From Sphingobacteriales bacterium UTBCD1 (GTDB taxonomy: Bacteria; Bacteroidota; Bacteroidia; Chitinophagales; Chitinophagaceae), in assembly GCA_002066995.1 (NCBI GenBank), contig MWTC01000016.1, forward strand, positions 1 through 64,000: DNA of 64,000 bases, written 5' to 3'. The notes beneath the pieces are model-generated. The model was not told the origin of the DNA, did no database searches, and saw only the letters and a program-made list of their open reading frames with translations. Position numbers and translations under genes: made by a program. This document shows positions 27,024-36,884 of the stretch, one piece after another; within the stretch, counting starts at the first letter, position 1; each line of letters begins with the position of its first letter.

Positions 27024-28169
27024 ATGCAGGAAAAGTTGCGGCAGGATCATTATAAACTTATTCCGCAAAAAAATAATGGCTCCCCGGTTTCTCCCGGTAT
27101 GGAGAACTTAACGGGAACACAAGAATATCTCTCAGGTCGTGGCGCTCAGTTTAATACCAGGAATCGTTTTCTGAAAAATGAAAATGTAAAAGAACACAGT
27201 GAAGCCGTTGATGAATGGGTCGAAGCGGATGCTGGAACTCACTACCGGGAACAGGAAGCAAAAAGTATCGTGAATAAAGTGGAAAGCCCTGATGTAGGGA
27301 TGTCGTATAGTGTGAATCCTTATGCCGGTTGCGAACATGGGTGTATTTATTGTTATGCCCGCAATGTGCATGAGTATTGGGGTTATAGCGCCGGGTTGGA
27401 TTTTGAAAGAAATATTATTGTGAAAGTGAATGCGGCGAAATTGCTGCGCCAATTCCTGGTGCGTCCGGAATGGGATGCCACACCCATCATGATGAGCGGG
27501 AATACGGATTGTTATCAGCCTGCAGAACAAAAATACCGTCTTACCAGAAGTTTACTCGAAGTGTGTAATGAATTCAATCAACCGGCAGGTATATTGACAA
27601 AAAACTCACGGATACTCCGGGATAAAGATTTATTGCAGGAAATGGCAAAGAAAAAAATTGTATCAGCGATGGTTTCCATTACTTCGTTTAATGAAGAACT
27701 CAGAAGAGTGATGGAGCCAAGGACGGCGACAGCCGGACAAAAACTAAAAGTGATCAGTGAATTGAGTGCAGCAGGTATCCGCACGGGTATTATGATGGGA
27801 CCGATGATCCCTGGCTTGAATGATCATGAGATGCAAAGGATCATGAAAGCAGCACGGGATAACGGCGCCACATTTACTGCTTACACTTTTATACGGTTGA
27901 ATGGATCTGTTAAATTCTTATTCTATGATTGGTTGAATAAAAATTTTCCGGACAGGGCTGGAAAGGTCTGGCATCTTATCGAACAGTCGCATGGCGGTAA
28001 AGTCAGTGACAGCAGGTGGGGCATAAGAATGAAAGGAGAAGGCCCGGTAGCAAAAATGATAGCAGATCAATATAAGAAGTACGGAAAACTATATGGCATG
28101 AATGCCGGCGAATGGAGTTTGAACCGTAATCTGTTCTGCAGGCCGGGGCAACAGGGAAAGCTATTCTGA
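27024..28169 (+). CDS. PA0069-family radical SAM protein (SplB-like)
   Basis: The 381-aa product has the radical SAM cluster motif in PYAGCEHGCIYCYAR (CxxxCxxC), followed by the family's ARNVHEYWGYSAGLDFE, MSGNTDCYQPAEQKYRLTRS and RTGIMMGPMIPGLNDHEM. The N-terminal GRGAQFNTRNRF is the family hallmark. It is distantly related to spore photoproduct lyase; substrate unknown. ATG 27024 was chosen because the upstream extension to a TTG at 26919 overlaps the preceding gene and lacks family similarity. Next to DNA-damage genes, a repair role is plausible. Confidence 0.87.
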   Translation: MQEKLRQDHYKLIPQKNNGSPVSPGMENLTGTQEYLSGRGAQFNTRNRFLKNENVKEHSEAVDEWVEADAGTHYREQEAKSIVNKVESPDVGMSYSVNPYAGCEHGCIYCYARNVHEYWGYSAGLDFERNIIVKVNAAKLLRQFLVRPEWDATPIMMSGNTDCYQPAEQKYRLTRSLLEVCNEFNQPAGILTKNSRILRDKDLLQEMAKKKIVSAMVSITSFNEELRRVMEPRTATAGQKLKVISELSAAGIRTGIMMGPMIPGLNDHEMQRIMKAARDNGATFTAYTFIRLNGSVKFLFYDWLNKNFPDRAGKVWHLIEQSHGGKVSDSRWGIRMKGEGPVAKMIADQYKKYGKLYGMNAGEWSLNRNLFCRPGQQGKLF

Positions 28170-28616
28170 TTCCAGCACTATTAACAGGGATCTATTCTTA
28201 TACAGGAAAAGTTTACTCCCTTTTATTTTGAAACGATTTACTTTTTTTAATGCAGAGAAAAAATTATCTTCTGACTGTTGTATTCCTTCGCAGTACATCT
28301 GAGTAGCAAATATCTGAGAAATGCTTATGTAACTGCCTTTTACAGAGAGTTTTCCACCGAAACTATTGCATCCCCCATTTCCACCTGCACTTTTCTTAGT
28401 ATTGTCAAAAATGATAAATGTTCTTTTTCCGGTAAGAGAATCCGGTTTTAGTGTAAGCTGATCTTTTCCGGCCTGACGGTATATAATTTTAGCATACCAT
28501 TTTTTTCCATAAAAGGTAGAGTCTGATGGTTTGTGCATACCGGAAGAATGGGATTTCCCGTTTGTAATAGTGATATTCAACAAAAAAATTAAAACTGGAA
28601 TTAAATATTTTTTCAT
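28161..28616 (-). CDS. META-domain (HslJ-like) exported protein
   Basis: The 151-aa product has a signal peptide (MKKYLIPVLIFLLNITITNG) and a META domain: FIIFDNTKKSAGGNGGCNSF, then GGKLSVKGSYISISQIFATQ, MYCEG, and NRFKIKGSKLFLYKNRSLL. This matches HslJ-type domains with their GCNxxGG and T-x-M-x-C signature. Function in the family is poorly defined (outer-membrane or heat-stress linked in E. coli). The end overlaps the convergent radical SAM gene by 9 bp. Confidence 0.85.
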   Translation of the reverse strand: MKKYLIPVLIFLLNITITNGKSHSSGMHKPSDSTFYGKKWYAKIIYRQAGKDQLTLKPDSLTGKRTFIIFDNTKKSAGGNGGCNSFGGKLSVKGSYISISQIFATQMYCEGIQQSEDNFFSALKKVNRFKIKGSKLFLYKNRSLLIVLESE

Positions 28617-28961
28617 AATATCCCTTTTATGATGAATTAAGGATGCTGCAAATATTTCTTTTACATAAAGCGGGTTAAAAATTTATTTAATGGGGTTTAC
28701 AAATCTGGTGAAATCAGTTTTATTTCCCGGGTACAAGATAGCGGACAAATTGTAAAAAAATTTTCTATTATAAATAAAAAGCCGGTATCAGCGGTAAGTA
28801 CGGCAACCTTTTCCCCCGGGTTTTACTTAATGCAAAGCTATGTAATAGATATTTTTTCCGGTGCCTGCCGGAACAGTTGCAAATAAATTGCACATATAGT
28901 ATCAGGGATGGGTGCTGTGCAAAACGGGTTGGTAGTCAAAAAATATCAGAAAATTGACAGG
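28617..28961. other. Gene-free interval
   Basis: These 345 bp are AT-rich without a coding frame of note. A small inverted repeat TCCGG / CCGGA (28857-28872) is preceded, not followed, by a T tract on the plus strand. I see no RNA gene. Confidence 0.45.
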
Positions 28962-30134
28962 TCATACTTTAATATAGATTTTTTTCTTATCAAGCCAATA
29001 GCAAAGCGCCCACATAAGGATGATGAAGCTGATGGCAAAGGCCAGTGATCCTAATCTTGGATCTCCGGGGATTTTGGCACATACATCTGTATAAAACCAT
29101 GCCCAGGGATTTGTGTAAACCGGTTTACCCAGTTTATCTGCACCATTGGGGATACGGATCAGCCATAAAGTTTTTGGAATAAAAGCACTTAATGCAAAAA
29201 CAAAGAGAGCATTTTTCCCAAAGACATTAAAAAATTTACTCAGCCACATTTTTACATTTTTAATTTCGATCATATAGATCATGGTTGCAATTGAAATAGT
29301 AGCAAGTCCGGTTGTGTACACCACGTAGGAACTGGTCCAGATCTTTTTATTGATCGGGAATACCATATCCCAGCAAAAACCTGTCAGCAGCATGACTGTT
29401 CCTGCTACAAACAAACCGGAGATCATCTCAAAATTCTTTCCTTTTTTTTGAATGTAATCTCCGATGAGATAGCCAAAGATTACTTGTACTACGGGCCCCA
29501 TGGTGCTCATAATTCCTTCGGGGTCAAAAGGAATTCCTTCTCCTTTATACATGTGAGGGAGATGCAGAATCGCTTTGTCCACTTTATTGCCAAACCAGCC
29601 GGTCATGCTATATGGATCAGCAGGATCACCCAATAAATAGCAAAGGGCCCAGTATAATAAGAGCAGGATGAGGCCAACAAGAAATGCTCCCCTGGGCTTC
29701 AGATAATAAATGATGATAGACGCAAAAAAATAGGCAATGGCAATTCTTGCCAGCACGCCGAGAATACGAACACCATTTTGTGGGTTTTCAGGATCCACCC
29801 AATGGCGGAAAACCATTTGATCCCCTTTCCATGAAAAGAAGGGGAACCAGGTCAGGAATAGCCCGATAAAGAAGATGAGCAAAGATCTTTTTATGACTTT
29901 TTTCCAGAAAGAGCCATCACCACCTGACTGCAGGCGGGGCATAACAAAAGATAAAGCATTACCGACAGCAAAAAGGAAGAAAGGAAACACGAGGTCTGTT
30001 GGTGTGAGCCCGTGCCATGGAGCATGTTCTAATGGTGGATAAATATGAGCCCATGACCCGGGATTGTTTACCAGTATCATCAGGCAAACTGTTGCACCAC
30101 GAAAAACATCAAGGGAATAAAAACGTTCTTTCAA
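28962..30134 (-). CDS. Multi-pass membrane acyltransferase-like protein (DUF5009/HGSNAT-like)
   Basis: The 390-aa product begins LKERFYSLDVFRGATVCLMI, followed by LVNNPGSWAHIYPPLEHAPW and HGLTPTDLVFPFFLFAVGNA. These are hallmarks of heparan-alpha-glucosaminide N-acetyltransferase-like proteins, including the conserved His in HAPWHG. About ten hydrophobic segments follow. It may acetylate a surface or wall amino sugar across the membrane (family-based inference). I chose the TTG at 30134; the frame stays open to 30257, but that would overlap the divergent acetyltransferase gene and adds unrelated residues. Confidence 0.82.
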   Translation of the reverse strand: MKERFYSLDVFRGATVCLMILVNNPGSWAHIYPPLEHAPWHGLTPTDLVFPFFLFAVGNALSFVMPRLQSGGDGSFWKKVIKRSLLIFFIGLFLTWFPFFSWKGDQMVFRHWVDPENPQNGVRILGVLARIAIAYFFASIIIYYLKPRGAFLVGLILLLLYWALCYLLGDPADPYSMTGWFGNKVDKAILHLPHMYKGEGIPFDPEGIMSTMGPVVQVIFGYLIGDYIQKKGKNFEMISGLFVAGTVMLLTGFCWDMVFPINKKIWTSSYVVYTTGLATISIATMIYMIEIKNVKMWLSKFFNVFGKNALFVFALSAFIPKTLWLIRIPNGADKLGKPVYTNPWAWFYTDVCAKIPGDPRLGSLAFAISFIILMWALCYWLDKKKIYIKV

Positions 30135-30202
30135 GCAGAGGTATTTAGTAATTAAATGTATGAAATTGGCGGGAGAAGCAGTAAAAGAATTATTTTGGCG
30201 GT

Positions 30203-30784
30203 ATGGAAGAAAAATCATTTTTTGTTCATGCCAGTTCTGTTGTGGATGCCGGAGCACAGATTGGTACCGGAACTAAGATCTGGCATTTCTGCCATTTAAT
30301 GCCTTCATGCAAAATAGGACGGAATTGTAATATCGGGCAAAATGTTTTCATTGATAACAACACTATTATTGGTAATGGAGTGAAGATCCAGAATAATGTT
30401 TCTGTTTATAACGGTGTAGTTATTGAGGATGGTGCTTTCCTTGGCCCTTCTATGGTGTTTACCAATGTAATCAACCCGAGAAGCTTTATTGAAAGAAAAG
30501 CAGAATTTAAAAAGACGCTTATCGGGAAAGGTGCTACCATCGGCGCTAATGCCACTATCATTTGCGGGGTAGAGATAGGCGCCTATTCGCTGATCGGAGC
30601 CGGGGCCGTTGTTACAAAAAATGTTCCTTCTTATGCATTGATGATGGGCAACCCTGCCCGTCAAAAAGGATGGGTAAGCGAAGCGGGACTAAATTTAAAA
30701 TTTGATAGTAAAGGAATGGCTGCATGTCCTGAAACAGGCAAAGTTTACAAGTTAGAAAATGAGACGGTCAGGGCTATAAGTTAG
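30203..30784 (+). CDS. wbpD: UDP-3-amino-sugar N-acetyltransferase, WbpD/WlbB-like
   Basis: The 193-aa product is a left-handed beta-helix acetyltransferase with many hexapeptide repeats ([50 protein letters not shown]). The [13 protein letters not shown] and [13 protein letters not shown] motifs match WbpD/WlbB, which acetylates the 3-amino group of UDP-GlcNAc3NA. It is the first gene of the polysaccharide cluster; the matching dehydrogenase (WlbA-like) lies about 9.4 kb downstream. No WlbC-type 3-aminotransferase was found next to it. Confidence 0.88.
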   Translation: MEEKSFFVHASSVVDAGAQIGTGTKIWHFCHLMPSCKIGRNCNIGQNVFIDNNTIIGNGVKIQNNVSVYNGVVIEDGAFLGPSMVFTNVINPRSFIERKAEFKKTLIGKGATIGANATIICGVEIGAYSLIGAGAVVTKNVPSYALMMGNPARQKGWVSEAGLNLKFDSKGMAACPETGKVYKLENETVRAIS

Positions 30785-30833
30785 TTATTAACCTGTGGGG
30801 ACAATTCCCTCAAAATCTGCATATTTTAGACAC

Positions 30834-30863
30834 TTGCCACTCACATTCTTCAACTTATATTTG
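30834..30863 (+). promoter_or_regulatory. Promoter of the polysaccharide operon
   Basis: TTG at 30834-30836 is followed after 19 bp by TATATTTG at 30856-30863, a perfect TAnnTTTG element. It drives an untranslated leader of about 80 nt before the UpxY-type gene. Confidence 0.65.
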
Positions 30864-30874
30864 CACTCATAACT

Positions 30875-30892
30875 TAGGCTTCCCCAAGCTTA
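30875..30892 (+). promoter_or_regulatory. Leader RNA hairpin before the UpxY-type gene
   Basis: Seven paired bases TAGGCTT / AAGCTTA (one G-U) with loop CCCC, located about 10 nt after the expected transcription start. A hairpin here could be the site where the NusG paralogue is recruited to its own transcript; that is inference. Confidence 0.35.
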
Positions 30893-30950
30893 TTGTTGAA
30901 ATTTATATAATATAATACCGGTCATATGGAAAACTACTTATGTGACTGAG

Positions 30951-31481
30951 ATGGCGAAGCCATCAAAAAAAGTTCTTGTCTTGGCTCAGAAATGGTTAGC
31001 GATATATACCAAGCCCCGCTGGGAGAAAAGAGTAGATATTTTGCTTAAGGAAAAAGGCGTTGAAAGCTATTGCCCCCTGAATAAAGTACGCAGAAAATGG
31101 AGTGACAGGGTAAAAATTGTAGAAGAGCCTTTATTTAAATCTTATGTTTTTGTAAAGGTGATTGATTCAGACAGAACAAGAGTGCGAATGACAAACGGGG
31201 TTATCAACTTTGTATATTGGGATGGAAAACCTGCATTAATCCGGGAAAAGGAAATAAATGCAATTAAACGTTTTTTAGATGAGCATGAGAATGTGGAAGT
31301 TCATCCAATGGAATTCAGGAAAAATCAAAGAGTGATCGTAATAAGCGGTCCCCTGATGGATCAGGAAGGAAGTGTGTTGGATGTAAACCGCAAGATGGTT
31401 AAAGTGGCCATTGAGAGTCTCGGGTATGTTTTGGTGGCTTATATTGAAAGAACTAAATTATCTTCGGTGCAGACAAGATAA
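30951..31481 (+). CDS. UpxY-type transcription antiterminator (NusG paralogue)
   Basis: The 176-aa product has the NusG N-terminal domain: WLAIYTKPRWEKRVDILLKE, then VESYCPLNKVRRKWSDRVKI, EEPLFKSYVFVKV. It ends in a KOW domain: RKNQRVIVISGPLMDQEGSV. Such proteins travel with RNA polymerase and stop early termination in long capsule operons; they usually lie first in the operon, as here. A GTG at 30942 is an alternative start 3 codons upstream. Confidence 0.92.
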   Translation: MAKPSKKVLVLAQKWLAIYTKPRWEKRVDILLKEKGVESYCPLNKVRRKWSDRVKIVEEPLFKSYVFVKVIDSDRTRVRMTNGVINFVYWDGKPALIREKEINAIKRFLDEHENVEVHPMEFRKNQRVIVISGPLMDQEGSVLDVNRKMVKVAIESLGYVLVAYIERTKLSSVQTR

Positions 31482-31534
31482 AACTAAATCTTATTTTTAC
31501 CTGTTACTGCTTCGTAATTAAATAAAGACGCTTC

Positions 31535-32350
31535 ATGAAATTAATCAGGCTATCTGTTTTATTTATCTTTCCGGTAGTTTTCTTTGCCTCCTGTGCTACG
31601 CAGCAAAAGTTACCTAATTATCTTGAAAATGCAGCGGACACAAGCATTATGATTAATGCGACTTTTCCGGAACTGCATATCCAGAAAAACGATCTTCTCT
31701 CTATTCAGGTATATAGCGCCAGTACACAACCCCAGGTATCGGATGCTTATTATAATCTTCCTCCTGTAGCTACCGGTACAACAGGCTCTGCAGGTCAGGG
31801 GAATGGAGGCTCTTCCACAGGGGGGAATAGCGGTTTTTTGGTAGATGCAAACGGGAATATCGAATATCCGAGAATTGGCACTTTGCATGTAGAAGGGCTG
31901 ACAAAATTGGAATTGGCAGATCTCATCAGGAAAAAGATTAACGAGAAAGACACCGTGTTGATCAATCCTTCTGTTATCATAAGATTTTTGAGCTATAAGG
32001 TTACCGTATTGGGCCAGGTGGGCCATGAAGGAATAGTCAATGTTACCGGGGAGAGGTTGACGATACTTGAAGCAATAGGATTGGCGGGCGGCATTACTGA
32101 TTATGGAAAAAAGAATGACGTTAAAGTGGTCAGAGAGATAAATAACAAAAGAGAGATCGGAACAATTGACCTTTCATCAAAAGACGTGTTCAATTCTCCT
32201 TATTATAACCTGATGCAGAATGATTACGTGATTGTTTACCCGACAAAACAAAAGGCAAGAATGGTGGATCAGTCAGTAGTGGCACAGCGGATCAGTCTTG
32301 CATTAAGCATTATTACTGCGACAGCATTTATCTATAATGTTTTCAGATAG
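31535..32350 (+). CDS. Polysaccharide export outer-membrane lipoprotein (Wza-like)
   Basis: The 271-aa product has a lipoprotein signal peptide (lipobox FASC, Cys at about 20), a polysaccharide export domain (ELHIQKNDLLSIQVYSAS; VDANGNIEYPRIGTLHVEGL), and a SLBB-type region (VTVLGQVGHEGIVNVTGERL; ILEAIGLAGGITDYGKKNDV). A C-terminal hydrophobic helix (LALSIITATAFIYNVF) could cross the outer membrane. It forms the export channel and works with the Wzc-type kinase next door. Confidence 0.93.
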   Translation: MKLIRLSVLFIFPVVFFASCATQQKLPNYLENAADTSIMINATFPELHIQKNDLLSIQVYSASTQPQVSDAYYNLPPVATGTTGSAGQGNGGSSTGGNSGFLVDANGNIEYPRIGTLHVEGLTKLELADLIRKKINEKDTVLINPSVIIRFLSYKVTVLGQVGHEGIVNVTGERLTILEAIGLAGGITDYGKKNDVKVVREINNKREIGTIDLSSKDVFNSPYYNLMQNDYVIVYPTKQKARMVDQSVVAQRISLALSIITATAFIYNVFR

Positions 32351-32390
32351 GACTTTCGTTTAAAGATTTTAATTCAATCAATTTTATTAA

Positions 32391-34826
32391 GTGGAGGATC
32401 AATCAAACTTTAACAGAAGCGAACTTGGTAACCTTAGTGTCAGGGACCTTTTCTTTAAGTATGTACGGTTCCTGCCCTTTTTTATTTTAGCAATAGCGGT
32501 AATGCTGATAGCCGCTTATGGTTATCTGAGATATGCCACAAGAGTGTACAGTTCCACCGGCACTTTGCTGATCAATAGCGATCAGCAAAGAAGCGGGAGA
32601 GCAAATGATCAGTTTGATAATTTGATTGGCGATAACAGGAGTGTGAATATTCAGAATGAAATGGAGGTGTTGAAATCCAAACCGCTGATGGAACGGGTTG
32701 TAAAAAATTTAAACCTCGAGGTAAGTTATTTTGCTGTCGGGAAGATCAGGAGTGAAAATATTTATAAGCTGAGTCCCTTTACTCTCCGGATCATCAGACT
32801 TGCCGACTCGGGTCGTTCTTTTTCTATTGATGTAAAATTTATCAATGATCATCAGTTTCATATTGGTGACGGAGACAGCACTTTTACTTTTGGAGAGCAA
32901 TTTCAGAACAGGAATGGCATCTTCAGCCTGGAAAAGAATTTATCCGGTTCAGTTAGCTATCAGTACAGTGTCACCTGGCAGCCTGCTGTATCCGTAGCAG
33001 CCTCCTTAGCAGGTAATCTTATGGTTGCTCCCAAGACGCAGGGAACGGGGATTATCAGCATAATGTTCCAGGGCCCCAACCCGATTTTGTGTGCTGATAT
33101 CATTAACCGGCTGATGGAAGAATATAAAATCAAAAATATTGAAGACAAAAACCTGACGGATGAACAGACACTTCAGTTTATCAATGACAGGCTGGACTCA
33201 TTGGGGCATGATCTTGACAGCATCAAGAGAATCAAACTGAAATACCAGATGGATCATGATGTAATAGACCTGCAGGCACAGGCATCTGATTATTTTGCAA
33301 AATTTGGAGAAACGGATAAGGATCTCAGCGTCCAGGAATTTCAAATATCAGTAGCTAATTATGTGGATGCTTATTTAAGGGATAAAAAAAATGAATATAA
33401 TAAAATTATCACTCCTTCATCTTTGTCTGTCAATAATCCCGTTCCATCATCACTTGGACTAAGCGATCCTGTTTTGAATGGATATATTGAAGCATATAAT
33501 AAAGCACAGATCGACAGGCAAAATTTATTGAATTCCAATATTCCGCCACAGAATCCTTCTGTAAAAGAGTTAACAGAGTTGATCGAAAAACTTCGTGCCG
33601 GTATTTTGGAAAGTTTGAAGAATATCAAGGCCACTATCAATACATCAATCGGGGATCTGCGGCAAAAGAAACAAACTGCGGGCACTGAATTGAGAGCTTT
33701 GCCGTTGAAATCACAGGAATATCTTGAGATTTTAAGACAAGTAGAAAGCAAAGAAGATCTTTATAAAGTATTGCAAACAAAACGGGAAGAAACATCCATT
33801 TCAAAAGCATCCAATGTTTCGAACAGCCAGGTATTAGACAAAGCAATGATCGTCACCCAACCGATTAAACCCAACCGTAAAACAGTTCAGTTGTTTGCTA
33901 TCCTGATCGGTCTGGCAATACCCCTGTTATTTATATTCGTGAGTGAAATTTTAAATGATAAAATCACGACACGCTATGACATTGAAAAGATCACATCAAC
34001 CCCCATACTGGGAGAAATCGGCCACTCATTTTCGGGCAGTTCACTTGTAGTGAATAAGATAACAAGAAGCATGGTGGCGGAGCAGTTCAGGATTATACGT
34101 TCTAATCTGCAATTTATATTGGGTAAGAATGAAAAGCCTGTGATTTTGGTGACCTCTTCTTTTAGCGGTGAGGGTAAATCTTTTGCCAGCACAAACTTAG
34201 GGGCGGTGATGGCCCTGGCTGGGAAGAAAACAATTATACTGGAATTTGATATCAGGAAACCCAAAATCCTTTCAGGCCTCAAAATACCCAGGAAACAAGG
34301 CATTACAAATTATCTGGTGCAAAAGGCAAATCTTGATGATTTGATTATTCCAGTTCCCGGCAGCGAAAATTTATTTGTGATCGGTTGCGGTCCTGTACCA
34401 CCCAATCCCGCTGAACTTCTTCTTGAACCGGAAGTGGCACAGATGTTTGAATACCTGAAAAAGAAATTTGATGTTGTCATTGTTGATACCGCTCCCGTAG
34501 GTATGGTTAGCGACGCAATGACTTTGGGCAAGTTTGCAGATTGTACATTATATCTCGTTCGCCAGCGCCATACTTTCAAAAAACAAATTGCTCTTATTGA
34601 TGATTTTCATAGCGAAAATAAATTACCCAAAATTTCCATTATCATCAACGATGTTAAGCTGAAGCCGGGATATGGTTACTATGGCTACGGCCGGTATGGA
34701 TATGGCTACGGTTACAATTATAAGAGCTATTATGATGAGGAAATTCCAAAAGAAGGGACACTGAGCAGATTTTTTAGCAAGATCAATTTTACAAAGAGGT
34801 TCAGGCGCTCTTCGGATGAAGATTAA
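32391..34826 (+). CDS. Polysaccharide co-polymerase/tyrosine autokinase (Wzc-like)
   Basis: The 811-aa product starts with GTG. It has a Wzz domain between two membrane helices (about 22-45 and about 503-522), coiled coils between them, and a cytoplasmic BY-kinase domain: Walker A FSGEGKSFAS, Walker A' LEFDIRKPK, Walker B VVIVDTAPVG. A Tyr/Gly-rich C-terminal tail (about 763-787, YGYYGYGRYGYGYGYNY) is the phosphorylated cluster. It controls chain length and export with the Wza-like lipoprotein. A matching phosphatase was not found in the window. Confidence 0.95.
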   Translation: MEDQSNFNRSELGNLSVRDLFFKYVRFLPFFILAIAVMLIAAYGYLRYATRVYSSTGTLLINSDQQRSGRANDQFDNLIGDNRSVNIQNEMEVLKSKPLMERVVKNLNLEVSYFAVGKIRSENIYKLSPFTLRIIRLADSGRSFSIDVKFINDHQFHIGDGDSTFTFGEQFQNRNGIFSLEKNLSGSVSYQYSVTWQPAVSVAASLAGNLMVAPKTQGTGIISIMFQGPNPILCADIINRLMEEYKIKNIEDKNLTDEQTLQFINDRLDSLGHDLDSIKRIKLKYQMDHDVIDLQAQASDYFAKFGETDKDLSVQEFQISVANYVDAYLRDKKNEYNKIITPSSLSVNNPVPSSLGLSDPVLNGYIEAYNKAQIDRQNLLNSNIPPQNPSVKELTELIEKLRAGILESLKNIKATINTSIGDLRQKKQTAGTELRALPLKSQEYLEILRQVESKEDLYKVLQTKREETSISKASNVSNSQVLDKAMIVTQPIKPNRKTVQLFAILIGLAIPLLFIFVSEILNDKITTRYDIEKITSTPILGEIGHSFSGSSLVVNKITRSMVAEQFRIIRSNLQFILGKNEKPVILVTSSFSGEGKSFASTNLGAVMALAGKKTIILEFDIRKPKILSGLKIPRKQGITNYLVQKANLDDLIIPVPGSENLFVIGCGPVPPNPAELLLEPEVAQMFEYLKKKFDVVIVDTAPVGMVSDAMTLGKFADCTLYLVRQRHTFKKQIALIDDFHSENKLPKISIIINDVKLKPGYGYYGYGRYGYGYGYNYKSYYDEEIPKEGTLSRFFSKINFTKRFRRSSDED

Positions 34827-34837
34827 ATCAAAATTGT

Positions 34838-35800
34838 ATGAACATTCTTGTTACGGGGGGGGCAGGTTTTATAGGCTCCAATCTTGTTGAAACACTTTTA
34901 GAGGACAAAAGAGTTTCAACAGTCAGGGTTTTGGATAACCTGTCAACCGGCTCATTGGAAAATATCGAATCATTCAAAAATAATTCTAAGTTTCAGTTTA
35001 TTAAAGGCGATATCCGGGATTACCCAACCTGCCTGGATGCCTGTGATGGCATTGATCTGGTTTCTCACCAGGCAGCTTTAGGATCAGTACCCCGCTCTAT
35101 CAGGGATCCTCTTACTTCCAATGATGTTAATATTACCGGCACACTCAATATTTTCACCGCGGCAAAAGAGAAAGGAATAAAACGGGTCGTTTTCGCTGCC
35201 AGCTCGTCCACTTACGGCGATCATCCTGGGTTGCCCAAGAAAGAAGATATCATCGGCAAACCTCTTTCGCCTTATGCCATCACAAAATATGTGAATGAGC
35301 TATATGCAAAAGTGTATGGAGATCTTTATGGTCTTGAAACGATCGGATTGCGGTATTTCAACATTTTCGGCCCCAAACAAAATCCTCAGGGGCCTTATGC
35401 CGCCGTGATTCCTATTTTCATAATGTATTTATTAGAAAATAAATCACCGTTGATCAATGGCGATGGAAGCCACAGCCGGGATTTCACTTTTGTAGAAAAT
35501 GCGGTGCAGGCAAACCTGCTTGCCTTGTTTACTAATAATAAAAATGCAGTGAACCAGGTTTATAATATTGCCTGCGGCAAAAGAACTTCTATCCTGGAGT
35601 TGTTTGAACTATTGGCCGGATTTGCTTCCAGTACCGTAAAACCTTCTTTCGGACCCGAACGTACCGGAGATGTAAAAAACAGCCTTGCCGATATTTCAAA
35701 AGCAGAACAATTACTGGGTTATTCACCTTCTGTATCCGTTGAGGAAGGATTGAAAAAGACTTTTGAATGGTACCGGTCCAGAAAAGCGATTGGTGTGTAG
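34838..35800 (+). CDS. NAD-dependent UDP-sugar 4-epimerase (WbpP/TviC-like)
   Basis: The 320-aa SDR has the Rossmann motif VTGGAGFIGSNLVETLL, the substrate-contacting GSVPRSIRDP, the catalytic region ASSSTYGDHPGLPKKED, and YAITK. The GSVPRS and SSSTYGD pattern is characteristic of UDP-GlcNAc/GalNAc 4-epimerases (WbpP/VipB group). It would supply UDP-GalNAc or a related sugar to the repeat unit. It follows the Wzc gene after 11 bp. Confidence 0.82.
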   Translation: MNILVTGGAGFIGSNLVETLLEDKRVSTVRVLDNLSTGSLENIESFKNNSKFQFIKGDIRDYPTCLDACDGIDLVSHQAALGSVPRSIRDPLTSNDVNITGTLNIFTAAKEKGIKRVVFAASSSTYGDHPGLPKKEDIIGKPLSPYAITKYVNELYAKVYGDLYGLETIGLRYFNIFGPKQNPQGPYAAVIPIFIMYLLENKSPLINGDGSHSRDFTFVENAVQANLLALFTNNKNAVNQVYNIACGKRTSILELFELLAGFASSTVKPSFGPERTGDVKNSLADISKAEQLLGYSPSVSVEEGLKKTFEWYRSRKAIGV

Positions 35801-35822
35801 AGTATAGTTAATTATCCCACTC

Positions 35823-36884
35823 ATGTCAAAGACCATTATAATAACCGGCGGCGCCGGGTTTATAGGATCTCATGTAGTAAGGTTGTTTGTAAATAAATAT
35901 CCCGGTTACAGGATCATCAACCTGGATGCACTCACTTATGCCGGTAATCTTGAGAACCTCAGGGATATTGAGCAGGCTCCCTATTATGTATTCGTGAAGG
36001 TAAATATCCTGGATATAAAAGAACTGAAAAACATATTTGAACGGTATCATCCGGATGCAGTCATTCATCTTGCTGCGGAAAGTCATGTAGACCGTTCCAT
36101 TTTATCACCGATGGATTTCGTTTACACCAATGTGATCGGTACCGTCAATTTGTTGAATGCAACCAAAGATGCATGGGCAGGGAGTTTTAAAGACAAATTA
36201 TTCTATCATATTTCCACGGACGAAGTGTATGGCTCACTTGGCGAAAAAGGATTTTTTACCGAAACCACTGCTTATGCTCCCAATTCGCCCTACTCTGCTT
36301 CCAAGGCTTCTTCCGATCATTTTGTAAGAGCGTATGGAGAAACTTTTAACTTGCCGGTGATCGTCAGCAATTGTTCCAATAACTACGGACCCAATCAATT
36401 CCCCGAAAAACTGATCCCTCTTTTCATCAATAATATCGTGAATGAAAAGCCATTGCCTGTGTATGGAGACGGATTATATACAAGAGACTGGCTTTATGTA
36501 AAGGACCACGCAAGAGCCATTGACCTGATCTTTCATGAAGGGAAAGCCGGAGAGACGTACAATATCGGCGGGTTCAATGAATGGAAGAATATTGACCTGA
36601 TAAAATTGCTTTGCAGGCTGATGGATAAAAAACTGAAAAGGACTCCAGGCAGTAGTGAGCAACTGATCACTTATGTAAAAGACAGGCCCGGGCATGACAG
36701 GCGTTATGCAATTGATGCTTCTAAAATAAACAGGGAGCTGGGCTGGAAACCTTCGGTGACTTTCGAACAGGGACTCAGCGAAACAATAGACTGGTATCTG
36801 GAGAATACGGAATGGCTGAAGCGTGTGACAAACGGTGAGTATTTAAAGTATTATGAAGAGCAGTATGGAGGGGGTGGAAGGTAG
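35823..36884 (+). CDS. rfbB: dTDP-glucose 4,6-dehydratase
   Basis: The 353-aa product converts dTDP-glucose to dTDP-4-keto-6-deoxyglucose. It shows TGGAGFIGSHVVRLF, AAESHVDRSILSP, HISTDEVYGSLG (catalytic Asp-Glu), YSASK, and NNYGPNQFPEKLIPLFINNI. The last residues YGGGGR are encoded by the edge of a decamer repeat array, and the stop codon lies at the first unit boundary, so the C-terminus appears altered by the array. RfbA is 655 bp downstream; RfbC and RfbD are not in the window. Confidence 0.95.
   Translation: MSKTIIITGGAGFIGSHVVRLFVNKYPGYRIINLDALTYAGNLENLRDIEQAPYYVFVKVNILDIKELKNIFERYHPDAVIHLAAESHVDRSILSPMDFVYTNVIGTVNLLNATKDAWAGSFKDKLFYHISTDEVYGSLGEKGFFTETTAYAPNSPYSASKASSDHFVRAYGETFNLPVIVSNCSNNYGPNQFPEKLIPLFINNIVNEKPLPVYGDGLYTRDWLYVKDHARAIDLIFHEGKAGETYNIGGFNEWKNIDLIKLLCRLMDKKLKRTPGSSEQLITYVKDRPGHDRRYAIDASKINRELGWKPSVTFEQGLSETIDWYLENTEWLKRVTNGEYLKYYEEQYGGGGR

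Noticed and set aside
28857..28872. TCCGG/CCGGA inverted repeat as terminator of the META gene region
   Set aside because: The T tract precedes the stem on the plus strand and becomes an A tract after it on the minus strand.
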